From AP-15 sp963790875 (GTDB taxonomy: Bacteria; Pseudomonadota; Alphaproteobacteria; ATCC43930; CGMCC-115725): a DNA stretch of 64,000 bases. Numbering within the stretch: the first letter of the stretch is position 1; every line of letters starts with the position of its first letter. Made by a program: the position numbers and the translations under genes. Below, piece by piece: positions 8,784-17,627 of the stretch. The stretch spans positions 186,001-250,000 of the forward strand of contig CAWBQT010000023.1 of the NCBI GenBank assembly GCA_963790875.1, read 5' to 3'. The notes under the pieces were generated by a model. It was given only the letters and a program-made list of their open reading frames with translations, was not told the DNA's origin and searched no databases.

Positions 8784-11197
8784 TGCGCTGGGTCGGGCGG
8801 CCCTTGCCGCGCTTTGAGGACCCGGTGCTGCTGCAGGGGCGCGGCCGCTACACCGCCGACCTCGCCCGAGGGGCACGCGCCCTGCGCTTTGTGCGCAGCC
8901 CGGTGGCGCGCGGCCGGATCCTCGGCGTCAAGGCGCCGCGGGCTGCGACAGTCATTACCGCGGCCGATCTCGAAAACGTCAAACCTATCTGCGCGCGCCT
9001 CGACCGTCCCGACTACGTCCCGATCGCGCAGCCGATCCTCGCCCGCGAGCGCGTGACCTATGTCGGCGAACCGATCGCCGCGGTGATCGCCGACACTGCC
9101 GCCGCCGCCGAGGATCTCGCCGAACAGGTCGAGGTCGAGTTCGCCGCCGAGACGCCGGTCGTGACGTTCGACCAGGCGCTGGCACCCGGCGCCCCGCAGG
9201 TTCATGACGCCGCCAGAGAGAACACGCTGATCGACGCGCGTTTCGCGACTCCCGATGTCGCCGCTGCCTTCGCCGCGGCGCACGAAGTGGTCGAATTCGT
9301 CTTCACGTCGCGGCGCCAGGCGGCGGTGCCGTTGGAGGCGCGCGGCGCCGTCGCCGTCCCCGATCCGGCCACCGGCCGGGTCACCCTGACCGTCTCGGCG
9401 CAGATGCCGCATCTGCTGCGCACCGGCATCGCCGACGCTCTCGGCATGCCCGAAGCCGAACTTCGCGTCATCGCACCCGAGGTCGGCGGCGGCTTCGGCC
9501 AGAAGATGGCATTCGCCCCGGAGCATGTCGTCGCGGTCTGGGCGGCGCGGCGTTTTTCGTGTGCGGTCGCGTGGCTCGAGGACCGGCTCGAAAACCTGAC
9601 CGCCTCGGCCCACGCGCGTGACCAGCGCCTCCACCTCCGCGGCGCCTTCGATCGCGACGGCAAATTGCTCGGCCTCGACGCCGATGTGCTCTGCAATGTC
9701 GGGGCTTATTCGAGCTTCCCGGCCACATCGGGCGTCGAGCCGTTGATGGCGCTCGCGGATCTGCCCGGGCCTTACCGCGTGCCCGAATACCGGGTTCGCG
9801 CGCGTGCTGTCGCCAGCAACACCTGCCCAATGGCGCCCTATCGCGGCGTGTCGCGGCCGGTCATCACCGCGGCAATCGAGCGGCTGATGGATAGTGTTGC
9901 CGCCCGGCTCGGGCTCGATGCGCTGGAGATCCGCCGCCGCAACCTGATCGCCGAATTTCCGCACACTTCGGTTACCGGCGTCATCCAGGATGGCGGCAGC
10001 TACCGCGGGGCGATGGAGGAAGCGGCTAAGCTCGTCGACATCGCGGCGTTCCGCACGCGGCAGCGCGCGGCGCGGGCGGAAGGACGCTATCTCGGCCTCG
10101 GTCTGTCGGTCTTTTCCGAGCGCACCGGCCCCGGCAGCCCGGCTTTTGCGGTGCGCCGTATGGCGATCACGCCGGGCTTCGAGCGGGTCGAGCTGGCGAT
10201 GGACCCGTCCGGCTTCCTGGAGGCGCGAATCGGCAGCTCGCCGCACGGCCAGGGCTTGAAGACGAGCCTGGCGCAGCTCGTTGCCGACGAAACCGGAATC
10301 ATGCCCGACCAGATCCGGGTCATATCGGGCGATACCGACCGCACGCCCTATGGCTGGGGAACCTTTGCCAGCCGCTCGCTGGTGATTGCCGGCGGTGCCT
10401 GCCAGCTCGCCGCGATCAAATTGCGCGATCGCCTCAAGGAGGTCGCGGCGCAATGGCTCGAAGCGGACCCCGCCGACGTCGAACTCGGCGATGGCCGCGC
10501 CGGCGTTCGCGGCACTGATCTCGGCGTCGAGATCCGCGAACTGGCGCGCGCCGCCTATCATCAAAGCCACCGATTTCCGGCTATCGCCGAGACCGGGCTG
10601 TCGGCGGTGGCGACCTACGACCCGTACGGCACCTTCTCCAACGCCTGCCACATCGCGATCGTCGCGGTCGACATCGCGACCGGGCAGGTCGCGATCGAGC
10701 GCTTCGTGGTCGTCGAGGACGCAGGCCGCCTGATCAACCCGATGATCGTCGAGGGCCAGATTCACGGCGGCGTCGCCCAAGGCATCGCCAATGCGCTGTA
10801 CGAGGCGGTCGTCTACGATGAAGGCGGCAACCCGCTCAGCGCCTCGCTCGCCGATTACCTAGTCCCGACGATGGCGGAAATCCCAACCCTCGAAATCCGT
10901 CATTTGCAGACCTTGACCGAAGCCAGCATCACCGGCGCCAAGGGTGTCGGCGAGGGCGGCACGATCGGCGCGCCGGCGGCAATATTGAACGCGGTTTCCG
11001 ACGCGTTGGCGCCATTCGGCATCGGCATCTATGAGATGCCGATCACGCCGCAGCGCATCCGGCAATTGCTGGGCGACAGGCAAAGGACAGAGACTGATGG
11101 CGATCACCCTCTCCCAACCCTCTCCCCGCAAGCGGGGAGAACCATTCAGGGATCTTGCAACCCCGAATGCCTCGGCAACGCTCTCTCTCCGCGCTGA
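8783..11197 (+). CDS. Molybdopterin-binding subunit (CoxL-like) of the second molybdenum hydroxylase, with an abnormal C-terminus
   Basis: This 804-residue protein covers the whole XDH large-subunit fold. The N-terminal domain begins GRPLPRFEDPVLLQGRGRYT, then come VGGGFGQKM, PYRGVSRP (active-site loop, a variant of form II AYRGAGR), SPHGQG, and VGEGGTIGAP with the catalytic glutamate. Start ATG overlaps the coxM stop. About the last 30 residues, from about base 11100, are low-complexity translation of an intergenic palindromic repeat, not family sequence. An out-of-frame TGATG (11095-11099) followed by a frame beginning MAITL sits exactly where a natural L-S gene junction would be expected. 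No 2Fe-2S (CoxS) gene follows. The core enzyme looks intact; the tail suggests a frameshift or lost stop. Confidence 0.9.
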   Translation: MRWVGRPLPRFEDPVLLQGRGRYTADLARGARALRFVRSPVARGRILGVKAPRAATVITAADLENVKPICARLDRPDYVPIAQPILARERVTYVGEPIAAVIADTAAAAEDLAEQVEVEFAAETPVVTFDQALAPGAPQVHDAARENTLIDARFATPDVAAAFAAAHEVVEFVFTSRRQAAVPLEARGAVAVPDPATGRVTLTVSAQMPHLLRTGIADALGMPEAELRVIAPEVGGGFGQKMAFAPEHVVAVWAARRFSCAVAWLEDRLENLTASAHARDQRLHLRGAFDRDGKLLGLDADVLCNVGAYSSFPATSGVEPLMALADLPGPYRVPEYRVRARAVASNTCPMAPYRGVSRPVITAAIERLMDSVAARLGLDALEIRRRNLIAEFPHTSVTGVIQDGGSYRGAMEEAAKLVDIAAFRTRQRAARAEGRYLGLGLSVFSERTGPGSPAFAVRRMAITPGFERVELAMDPSGFLEARIGSSPHGQGLKTSLAQLVADETGIMPDQIRVISGDTDRTPYGWGTFASRSLVIAGGACQLAAIKLRDRLKEVAAQWLEADPADVELGDGRAGVRGTDLGVEIRELARAAYHQSHRFPAIAETGLSAVATYDPYGTFSNACHIAIVAVDIATGQVAIERFVVVEDAGRLINPMIVEGQIHGGVAQGIANALYEAVVYDEGGNPLSASLADYLVPTMAEIPTLEIRHLQTLTEASITGAKGVGEGGTIGAPAAILNAVSDALAPFGIGIYEMPITPQRIRQLLGDRQRTETDGDHPLPTLSPQAGRTIQGSCNPECLGNALSPR

Positions 11198-11215
11198 AGG
11201 GGGGGCGAGGGTAAA
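11102..11215. repeat. Palindromic intergenic repeat at the end of the coxL-like gene
   Basis: A perfect 9-bp inverted repeat, TCTCCCCGC (11121-11129) and GCGGGGAGA (11132-11140), has a 2-base loop. It is flanked by pyrimidine-rich CACCCTCTCCC on the left and purine-rich GGGGGCGAGGGT on the right. This arrangement resembles the dispersed CCCTCTCC/GGGGAGAGGG elements common between genes in alphaproteobacteria (recognised from memory, not searched). The coxL reading frame ends inside it. Confidence 0.6.
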
Positions 11216-11245
11216 TTCTCGTCAGCCTTGATCTGCGGTACTCGG

Positions 11246-12424
11246 TCAGCTCCACAGCTGTTTGCTGGCGAGGTCGGCGCCTTCTGTCAGCGCTTCGAGC
11301 TTGGCCCAGGCGAGCTGCGGATGGATGCGGCCGCCGAGGCCGCAATCGGTGCCGGCGATCACGTTCTCGCGGCCGACCACCCCGGCGAAACGGCTGATGC
11401 GGTCGGCGACCAGCTCGCGATGTTCGAGCACGTTCGTCGCATGGCTGACGACGCCAGGGATCAGGATCTTGCCGCCTGGCAGTTTCACATCGCGCCACAC
11501 TTTCCATTCATGCTCGTGTCGCACATTGCCGGCTTCGACCGAGAACGCCCCGGCCCTCACCTTCAGCAGCACGTCGACGATGCTGGCGAGCGGCAGATCG
11601 GTGCTGTGCGGGCCGTGCCAGCTGCCCCAGCAGATGTGGTAGCGGATCCTGTCCTCCGGCAGGCCGCGCAGCGCGTGATTGAGTGCTTCGATGCGCAAGC
11701 TCGCGAATCTCTTGTACTCCTCGACGCTGGGCTCTGGATTGGCCATGTCCCAGCTGTCTGGCAGGCCCGGATCGTCGAGCTGCAAGACGAGCCCAGCCTC
11801 GACGATCGCCTGGTATTCTTCGCGCATCGCCTCGCCGAGCGCGAAGAGGAAGGCCTCGTCGCTGTCGTAGTAGCGGTTCTGGCGGCGCGCGAAGCTGCCG
11901 GGCGCGACCGAGGTGATGAAGCCTTCCTCGGCCTTCACTTCGGCAAGCGCCGCCTTGAAGTTGGCGATGTCGCGGGCGACCGCGCATTGGCCGACATAAG
12001 CGATTGGCGCGATGAAGACCGGCGGCCGGCCGCCGAGCGAGCTCGACGACAGAAAGCTCGTGGCATCGAGTTCACGGTAGAATTCGGCAAATTTCTGCCG
12101 GTCGCGACGCGAAGCAAGCGCCGGCAGCGGCCCCGGTTCGCCCGGCTCCCAGCCGCTGAGCCGGGCCCAGGCATAGCTCGACCAGGCGCCGTAATCGATG
12201 GCGCCGCGCGTCGCCTTGCCGAATTCGCCGTCGTTGATGACGTCGATGCCAAGCGCTGCCTGCTTGCGGCAGACCTCGCCGACCGCCTCCCCGAGGCGCG
12301 CCTCATAGACCTGTTCGTCGAAGCCGCTGCCGGCGAACTTCGCCTGGTTGACCTCGATCAGTGCCTCGGGACGCGGCAGGCTGCCGGCATGCGAAGTCAG
12401 AATGCGATTGGAGCTCCGCTTCAT
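11246..12424 (-). CDS. Cobalamin-independent methionine synthase (MetE C-terminal domain) family protein
   Basis: This 392-residue protein corresponds to the catalytic half of MetE. SHAGSLPRP opens the barrel, then come DVINDGEFGK and HICWGSWHGPHS with the His/Cys that could hold zinc. VEAGNVRHEHEW and GTDCGLGGRIHPQLAWAKL form the C-terminal metal-binding region. It lacks the N-terminal MetE domain, as do stand-alone members whose substrates are often not homocysteine (for example alkyl-CoM or ether-type methyl donors). The ATG at 12424 has GAGGAGG 9 bases upstream; an alternative GTG at 12433 would add three residues. Methyl transfer in the neighbouring catabolic cluster is inferred. Confidence 0.85.
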   Translation of the reverse strand: MKRSSNRILTSHAGSLPRPEALIEVNQAKFAGSGFDEQVYEARLGEAVGEVCRKQAALGIDVINDGEFGKATRGAIDYGAWSSYAWARLSGWEPGEPGPLPALASRRDRQKFAEFYRELDATSFLSSSSLGGRPPVFIAPIAYVGQCAVARDIANFKAALAEVKAEEGFITSVAPGSFARRQNRYYDSDEAFLFALGEAMREEYQAIVEAGLVLQLDDPGLPDSWDMANPEPSVEEYKRFASLRIEALNHALRGLPEDRIRYHICWGSWHGPHSTDLPLASIVDVLLKVRAGAFSVEAGNVRHEHEWKVWRDVKLPGGKILIPGVVSHATNVLEHRELVADRISRFAGVVGRENVIAGTDCGLGGRIHPQLAWAKLEALTEGADLASKQLWS

Positions 12425-12591
12425 CCTCCTCACCTCCTCAAGCTGTCGTGATCCCCCGGTTCATGCGGATCCTCCGCGGAACTCGGGGCAAACCGCGCCG
12501 CTGGTGCTCGCCGGCCCGAAAGCGAGACAGAAGAGCGCCTGTCAGGCTTGCTGCGGTCCGATCCGCTTGCAGAAGATAACAAAAGCGCGGA

Positions 12592-12897
12592 TCACGCGCG
12601 CCCGTAGAGCCGACGCAGCGCCTCTTTTGCCTCTGTCAGCACCTGCCGCCGCGCGGGCGGCAGGTTGCGGCCGGCGCGGTTGATATAGAAATTCAGCATC
12701 GACATCGCCGATTGGTAGGGCCCGGCCTTACGCCGTGTGCTCGCCTCTGCCGAATCCCGCAACGAGCGGGCAATGCGCTCCGGGTCGTCGAGCTCGAAAA
12801 CCCCGGGTTCGAGGTCGAGCGCGTCGCTCCTTCGCGTGACCTCTCCCGACCAGTATCGCTCGGGACGCCCGGCGCCGCTCGCCTGGCGGCGGGTCAT
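12592..12897 (-). CDS. DUF3175 domain protein
   Basis: This 101-residue basic protein matches the DUF3175 pattern as I recall it: WSGEVTRRSDALDLEPGVF, then DDPERIARSLRDSAEAS, and SAMSMLNFYINRAGRNLP near the C-terminus. Its function is unknown. The start ATG (12897) overlaps the stop of the upstream response regulator in ATGA, so it is translationally coupled to the two-component pair. That is the only clue to a role, perhaps as an accessory or output protein of the system. A longer upstream reading frame overlapping the regulator was rejected. Confidence 0.8.
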   Translation of the reverse strand: MTRRQASGAGRPERYWSGEVTRRSDALDLEPGVFELDDPERIARSLRDSAEASTRRKAGPYQSAMSMLNFYINRAGRNLPPARRQVLTEAKEALRRLYGRA

Positions 12898-13559
12898 GGG
12901 TCGCGGTGCCGCTCGGACGGCGGCGACAGGCCGGGGTCGCGATCGACAAGACCGGCGTGCAACGCTGCCCGGATGCAATCGGCGGTCGACACCGCGCCGA
13001 TCTTCGCCTTGATCCGGCTGCAGCTGTTGGCTGCAGTCTTATAGCTGACGCCGACCGTGTCGGCGATTTGCGCGAGACTGCAGCCTTCGGCCAGCAATCG
13101 CAGCACTTCGAGTTCGCGGGTCGACAGCCCGGAGAGCGGCTCCGGCCGGGCTTCGATGCCGGCGAAGACGAGTTCTTCGGCAATTGCGTGTTCGACATAG
13201 GTGCGGCCGCGCGCGACGCGCCGCACGGCCTCGACGATCTCTTCGGGTCGGGCATTCTTGCTGACGTAGCCGGCCGCTCCGGCCCGCAGCGCTCGCGTCA
13301 CATGCATCGGGTCGTCGTGCATGCTGAGCACCAGCACGCGGGCCGCCGACGAGGCACTCTTCAGCCGCTCGAGCATTGCAAGGCCGCCGATGCCGGGCAG
13401 GTTGAGATCGAGGATGACGAGGCTCGGCTGCCACGTCCGGAAGAGTGCAAGGCCTTCCTCGCCGCTCGCCGCCTCGCGGATTTCGACGGCCTCGGCGGCC
13501 AGCAACCGGCGCAATCCTGAGCGGACGATCGGATGGTCCTCGACGATCAGAATGTTCAT
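12894..13559 (-). CDS. NarL/FixJ-type (LuxR-HTH) response regulator
   Basis: This 221-residue regulator has an N-terminal receiver domain with the acidic pair EDH (7-9), phosphoacceptor Asp51 in VILDLNLPG, a switch Ser in LSMHDD and the invariant Lys in YVSKNA. A C-terminal LuxR-type helix-turn-helix follows (LSTRELEVLRLLAEGCSLAQI, then GVSYKTAANSCSRIKAKIG). It overlaps the upstream histidine kinase gene in ATGA and the downstream DUF3175 gene in ATGA, a tightly coupled three-gene operon. The cognate kinase is certain from context. The nearest plausible target is the divergent TonB receptor promoter. Confidence 0.93.
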   Translation of the reverse strand: MNILIVEDHPIVRSGLRRLLAAEAVEIREAASGEEGLALFRTWQPSLVILDLNLPGIGGLAMLERLKSASSAARVLVLSMHDDPMHVTRALRAGAAGYVSKNARPEEIVEAVRRVARGRTYVEHAIAEELVFAGIEARPEPLSGLSTRELEVLRLLAEGCSLAQIADTVGVSYKTAANSCSRIKAKIGAVSTADCIRAALHAGLVDRDPGLSPPSERHRDP

Positions 13560-14932
13560 TGCAGGGCCCTTTTCCAGGTCCCGGCAACGGTGTCTGCGCG
13601 TCGGGGGCGGGGCAGTTCGGCGGTCAGCGTGCAGCCTCCGCCAAGCCCGGTCGAAAAGGACATACGCCCGCCAAGAGCGGCAATCCTCTCGCTCAAGCCG
13701 GTCAGCCCGTAACCCATTCGCCGGGCCTCAGCCATCCCGCGGCCGTCATCGGCAACGACCACCCTGATTGCCGCGCCGCGCTCCGCGACATCGCGGCACT
13801 CTTCGACGATGATCGTGACGCGCTTTGCCTCGGCGTGCCGCACGGCGTTGCTCAAGGCCTCCTGGACGATCCGGCAGATCGTCGTACCGACCACCTCCGA
13901 GAGATCCTCGCATTCGGCGGCGATCGACACCCGGTAACGGATCTCCGGACAGCGACGGCGCCAGAAGGCGACCAGGTTTTCGATCGCCGCCGGCAAACCC
14001 AGCTCGGCGAGACCGATCGGCCGCAGCCGGGCAAGCATGCGCCGCACCTCTTGTTGGATATGACGCACCGCATCGGCAATCAATTCCACATGCGCCGCTG
14101 CCTCGCCGCTGCGGCCCGCGGCGAGCAGCCGGGCGGCGGCGGCGGTGTCGACGTTGACGGCGAACAGGAACGGGCTGACCTCGTCGTGTAGATCGCGGGC
14201 AAGGTCGGTCCGTTCTTCCTCCTGCAAGCTCAGTAACTGTTCGTTGAGGCGCTGTTTCTCAGCATCGGCCTCGGTTAGCCGCGCCGCCATGCGGTTGAAG
14301 CTGTCGCGCAGGCGCGACAATTCAGGCGGCAGGCGGCCGCTGATCCGCGTCCGGTAGCGGCCGTCGCCGACCTCTTCGAGCGCGGTGGCCAGTCGATTGA
14401 GCGGCCGCAACATCCGGCCGATGAACCAATAGACCAGAACGACCGTCAGGATGCAGAACAGGGTCGGCGCGACGAGGCTGCCGGTAAACGCGTCCCAGAC
14501 TTCTAGGGTTTCGTTGTACGGGTCGGTCTCGACCCGGATCGCGCCGTAGTCGCTGCCGCCGATCGCGACCGGTATTCGCTCGGTCCACGGTGCGGCGCCG
14601 ATGATTCGCACGAACCAGGCCGGTACGCGGCCGAATCGGCCATTCTCGACCACTGGCGCCGCGAGCACGGCCGTGGCGCCGTTGCGCCACACCCGGATAT
14701 GGCGGTTGCCGTCGAAGGATCCGACCAGCTGATCGAGGTCGCGCGGCGGGTTGCCGCTGCGCCGCAGCCGCTCGATCCCGACCTCGATGGTTTGCCGGCC
14801 GACCAGGAAGGCCGCTTGCATCTCGGCACGCACCGAGCGGACCGCAGTCGAATAGGCGACGACGCTGCCCAGGACGAGACTGAGCAGCAGCACGAAACAA
14901 ATGAGGCCGCTCAAACGAAAACGCAGCGACAT
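13556..14932 (-). CDS. Membrane histidine kinase of the HisKA_3 (NarX/UhpB-like) type
   Basis: This 458-residue sensor has a membrane segment at about 8-28 (LICFVLLLSLVLGSVVAYS), then a periplasmic sensor region of roughly 120 residues. A second membrane segment follows (LFCILTVVLVYWFIG), then a HAMP linker (LNRLATALEEVGDGRY) and a coiled coil. The HisKA_3 phosphoacceptor is LARDLHDEVSPF, and the HATPase domain has EALSNAVRHAEA and DDGRGM. The ATG at 14932 was chosen over 14968 because a hydrophobic signal-anchor then follows immediately; the longer form would add 12 residues. It is divergent from the TonB-dependent receptor across about 150 bp. The ligand is unknown. Confidence 0.92.
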   Translation of the reverse strand: MSLRFRLSGLICFVLLLSLVLGSVVAYSTAVRSVRAEMQAAFLVGRQTIEVGIERLRRSGNPPRDLDQLVGSFDGNRHIRVWRNGATAVLAAPVVENGRFGRVPAWFVRIIGAAPWTERIPVAIGGSDYGAIRVETDPYNETLEVWDAFTGSLVAPTLFCILTVVLVYWFIGRMLRPLNRLATALEEVGDGRYRTRISGRLPPELSRLRDSFNRMAARLTEADAEKQRLNEQLLSLQEEERTDLARDLHDEVSPFLFAVNVDTAAAARLLAAGRSGEAAAHVELIADAVRHIQQEVRRMLARLRPIGLAELGLPAAIENLVAFWRRRCPEIRYRVSIAAECEDLSEVVGTTICRIVQEALSNAVRHAEAKRVTIIVEECRDVAERGAAIRVVVADDGRGMAEARRMGYGLTGLSERIAALGGRMSFSTGLGGGCTLTAELPRPRRADTVAGTWKRALQ

Positions 14933-15013
14933 CGGCTTTCCGTCGGGCTCGATCGCGGAGCATGCCATGGTCGGGCTGCGGTGCCTATCGGTCGTATTTG
15001 GAAGATGCCGTGC

Positions 15014-15047
15014 CGGGATCGGGAAGATTTCCCCACGGGATCGGGAA
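15014..15047. promoter_or_regulatory. Phased direct repeat with a central palindrome, in front of the TonB receptor
   Basis: CGGGATCGGGAA occurs twice, at 15014-15025 and 15036-15047, a period of 22 bp or about two helical turns. Between and overlapping them GGGAAGATTTCCC (15021-15033) is a perfect inverted repeat (GGGAA-GAT-TTCCC). The element lies 40-70 bp upstream of the receptor ATG (15087) and about 80 bp from the divergent kinase start. This is what an operator for a dimeric regulator bound twice on one DNA face would look like; the coupled NarL-type regulator is the obvious candidate. I see no cobalamin-riboswitch B12 box here. Confidence 0.5.
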
Positions 15048-15086
15048 TAACGCCCATCGTCATGGCGGTGCGGTTCTGCTCAGGTC

Positions 15087-17525
15087 ATGAGCCACGCAGT
15101 TGCGGCGCTGTCGGTGGGAGAGCGGGTGTCCGGTATCACGGCAATAAGCGCGACGGCCGGCCTCGTCCTGCTGTCCGGGCTGGCGGCGCTGGCGCAAACC
15201 CCGGCGCCGTCGGGCGCCGCCCCGGCCGCGGCCAGCGCCTCGACCACCTCCTCGATCACCTTGCCGACCGTCGAGGTCGTCGGCGTCTCGCCGCTGCCGG
15301 GCAGCGGCATCGACATCGACAAGGTGCCGGCCAATGTCCAGACCCTGAGCTCGCAGCAATTGGAGCCCGGTGGGGGCGGCGCTTTGCTGCCGACAGCGGC
15401 GGACCGCCAGCTCTCGGGCGTCAATCTCAACGACGAGCAGGGCAGCCAGTATCAGCCCGATTTTGTCTATCGCGGCTTCGAAGCGTCGCCGATCTCGGGC
15501 ATCCCCGAGGGCATTGCCGTCTACCAGAATGGCGTGCGCATCAACGAGGCGTTCGGCGATACCGTCAATTGGGATCTCGTCCCGCAATTCGCGGTCGACC
15601 GGATGACCTTGCAAGGCAACAACCCGGTCTTCGGCCTGAACGCGCTGGGCGGCGCGGTGACCCTGGAGATGAAGAACGGCTTCGACTTCCACGGCTTCGA
15701 CGGTCAGCTCTCCGGCGGCTCGTTCGGTAATATCACCGGCTACGCCGAAGAGGGCGCGCAGTTCGGGAATTTCGCCTTCTACGGCGGCGTCGGCGGGCTG
15801 CATGACGACGGTTACCGCTACCACTCGCCGACCAACCTGACCTCGGGCTACTGGGACCTCGGCTGGCGGAAGGATCAGCTTACTGTTCATCTGTCGGTGG
15901 CGGCGGCGGACGACGTCATCGGCGCGGTCGGGCCGACGCCGGTCCAGCTGCTCGCCGAAAACATACAAAACGTCTTCACCTATCCGCAGGCGACGCATAA
16001 CGAGGCCGAGCTGGCGCAGCTGACCGGGACCTGGCAGCCGAGCGATCTCGTGTTGTTGAGCGGCGACGTCTATTATCGGCATTTCACGCAGCATCTGATC
16101 GATGGCAACACCACCGACGTGCGGACCTGCGTCAACAACGCCGCTTTCTTCTGCCTCGAAGGCAACAACCAATTTCCGGCCGACGCGCTCTATGATTCAC
16201 TGGGGAATATGGTCCCGACGAGCGTCTTGCCGCCGGGCGCCACGCCCGGCGAAATCGACTTCACCAACACCGGCACCAATACGGTTGGCAGCGGTCTGCA
16301 GGCGAAATTCTCCAATCCCGTCCTGGGCCGGGAAAACAATCTGGTGTTCGGCGCCACGATGGATCACAGCGAAACCAACTATACCGCCTATGGCGAACTC
16401 GGCACGCTCTTGCCCGGCCTCGAAGTGATCGGCTCGGGAGTGACCATCGATGCCGGTCTCAGTCCGACGGCGTCGCCGCCGATCGAAGAACCAGTCGACG
16501 TCAACGGCACCAACAATTATTTCGGCGCCTATGCGACCGACACCCTCAACATCACCCCCCGCCTTGCCGCCACCCTGAGCGGCCGGCTCAACCTCGCCGC
16601 AATCGGCCTGCAGGATCTCACCGGCATCGCCCCCCAGCTCACCGGCAATTACCTGTACACGCATTTCAATCCTGGCCTCGGCGCCACCTACAAGCTCGCC
16701 GACAACGTCACCGCCTATGGCGGCTGGTCGGAATCGAACCGCGCTCCAACGCCGGCCGAGCTCACCTGCTCGAACCCGCAGACGCCGTGCATTCTCGACG
16801 CGTTCCTCGTCGCCGATCCACCGTTGAAGCAGGTCGTGTCGCAGACCTTCGAGGCCGGCCTGCGCGGTCAGCTCGCCGATCCCGCGATCCCCGGAAAATT
16901 GGCTTGGAATCTCGGCGTCTATCGCACCAATGCGTTCGACGACATTCTGCTGCTGGCGACCCAGATCAACGGCTTTGGCTATTTTTCCAACGTCGGCGAG
17001 ACGCGGCGCCAGGGGATCGAGGCCGGCCTCTCGTACCATTGGCGGAAGTGGACCGTAAACTTGAATTACAGTTTCCTCGACGCGACTTTTCTCGACAATC
17101 TAACGTTGTCGTCGAACAGTCCGGCGGCCAACGCCAATGGCGACATCTTTGTGCACCCCGGTGATTACATTCCGCTGATGCCGAAAAACCGGGTGGTTCT
17201 CGATGTCGAATACCAGGCGACGCCGCAATGGAGCATCGGCGCCGACGCGAAATTCGTCGGCCGCCAGTTTCTCGTCGGCGACGAGTCGAAGCAGGAGCCG
17301 CCGCTGCCGGCCTATGGCGTGGTCAATCTGGACACCGCTCTTCGGGTCAACAAGTCGACGACGTTTTTCGTCGAGGTCGACAATCTGTTCAACCGGACCT
17401 ATTACACCTACGGCACGTTCACCCAACTCGACGGGTTGCCGCCGGGCCTCGATTTGACCGATCCGACGAGTTTGAGCCCGGCGCCCGGCCGTCTTGCCTA
17501 TGCGGGCGTCAAAGTCGCCTTTTGA
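15087..17525 (+). CDS. TonB-dependent outer-membrane receptor
   Basis: This 812-residue protein begins with a long signal region (cleavage likely after ALAQ, about residue 37). A TonB-box-like stretch, TLPTVEVVGVSPLPG, follows, then a plug domain (PDFVYRGFEASPISGIPEGI, VYQNGVRINEAFGDTVNWDL, GLNALGGAVTLEMK) and a large beta-barrel. The C-terminus, AYAGVKVAF, ends in an aromatic residue as outer-membrane beta-barrels do. Residues such as VEVDNLFNRTYYTYGTF are typical of the last strands. It would bind and import a siderophore, metal complex or other scarce ligand using ExbB/ExbD/TonB energy. No transporter partner is adjacent, and no riboswitch is seen. The divergent sensor kinase operon suggests ligand-responsive control. 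Confidence 0.93.
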   Translation: MSHAVAALSVGERVSGITAISATAGLVLLSGLAALAQTPAPSGAAPAAASASTTSSITLPTVEVVGVSPLPGSGIDIDKVPANVQTLSSQQLEPGGGGALLPTAADRQLSGVNLNDEQGSQYQPDFVYRGFEASPISGIPEGIAVYQNGVRINEAFGDTVNWDLVPQFAVDRMTLQGNNPVFGLNALGGAVTLEMKNGFDFHGFDGQLSGGSFGNITGYAEEGAQFGNFAFYGGVGGLHDDGYRYHSPTNLTSGYWDLGWRKDQLTVHLSVAAADDVIGAVGPTPVQLLAENIQNVFTYPQATHNEAELAQLTGTWQPSDLVLLSGDVYYRHFTQHLIDGNTTDVRTCVNNAAFFCLEGNNQFPADALYDSLGNMVPTSVLPPGATPGEIDFTNTGTNTVGSGLQAKFSNPVLGRENNLVFGATMDHSETNYTAYGELGTLLPGLEVIGSGVTIDAGLSPTASPPIEEPVDVNGTNNYFGAYATDTLNITPRLAATLSGRLNLAAIGLQDLTGIAPQLTGNYLYTHFNPGLGATYKLADNVTAYGGWSESNRAPTPAELTCSNPQTPCILDAFLVADPPLKQVVSQTFEAGLRGQLADPAIPGKLAWNLGVYRTNAFDDILLLATQINGFGYFSNVGETRRQGIEAGLSYHWRKWTVNLNYSFLDATFLDNLTLSSNSPAANANGDIFVHPGDYIPLMPKNRVVLDVEYQATPQWSIGADAKFVGRQFLVGDESKQEPPLPAYGVVNLDTALRVNKSTTFFVEVDNLFNRTYYTYGTFTQLDGLPPGLDLTDPTSLSPAPGRLAYAGVKVAF

Positions 17526-17627
17526 GGCCGCGGATTACGCTGTCGCTGATCGGCCCTACGCTTCGCTGGGTAATTGCAGCGGTCCCTTCGGACCCGCGCC
17601 GGTTTAGTTTGCCAATCCGAGGTGCCG

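Noticed and set aside
8501..10780. Long open frame of 759 codons on the minus strand opposite coxM and coxL
   Set aside because: It lies antisense to well-supported CoxM and CoxL genes and has no domain-like sequence; high GC gives long open frames on the other strand.
14933..15086. Cobalamin riboswitch before the TonB receptor
   Set aside because: The B12-box and its flanking stems are absent; repeats there look like protein-binding sites instead.
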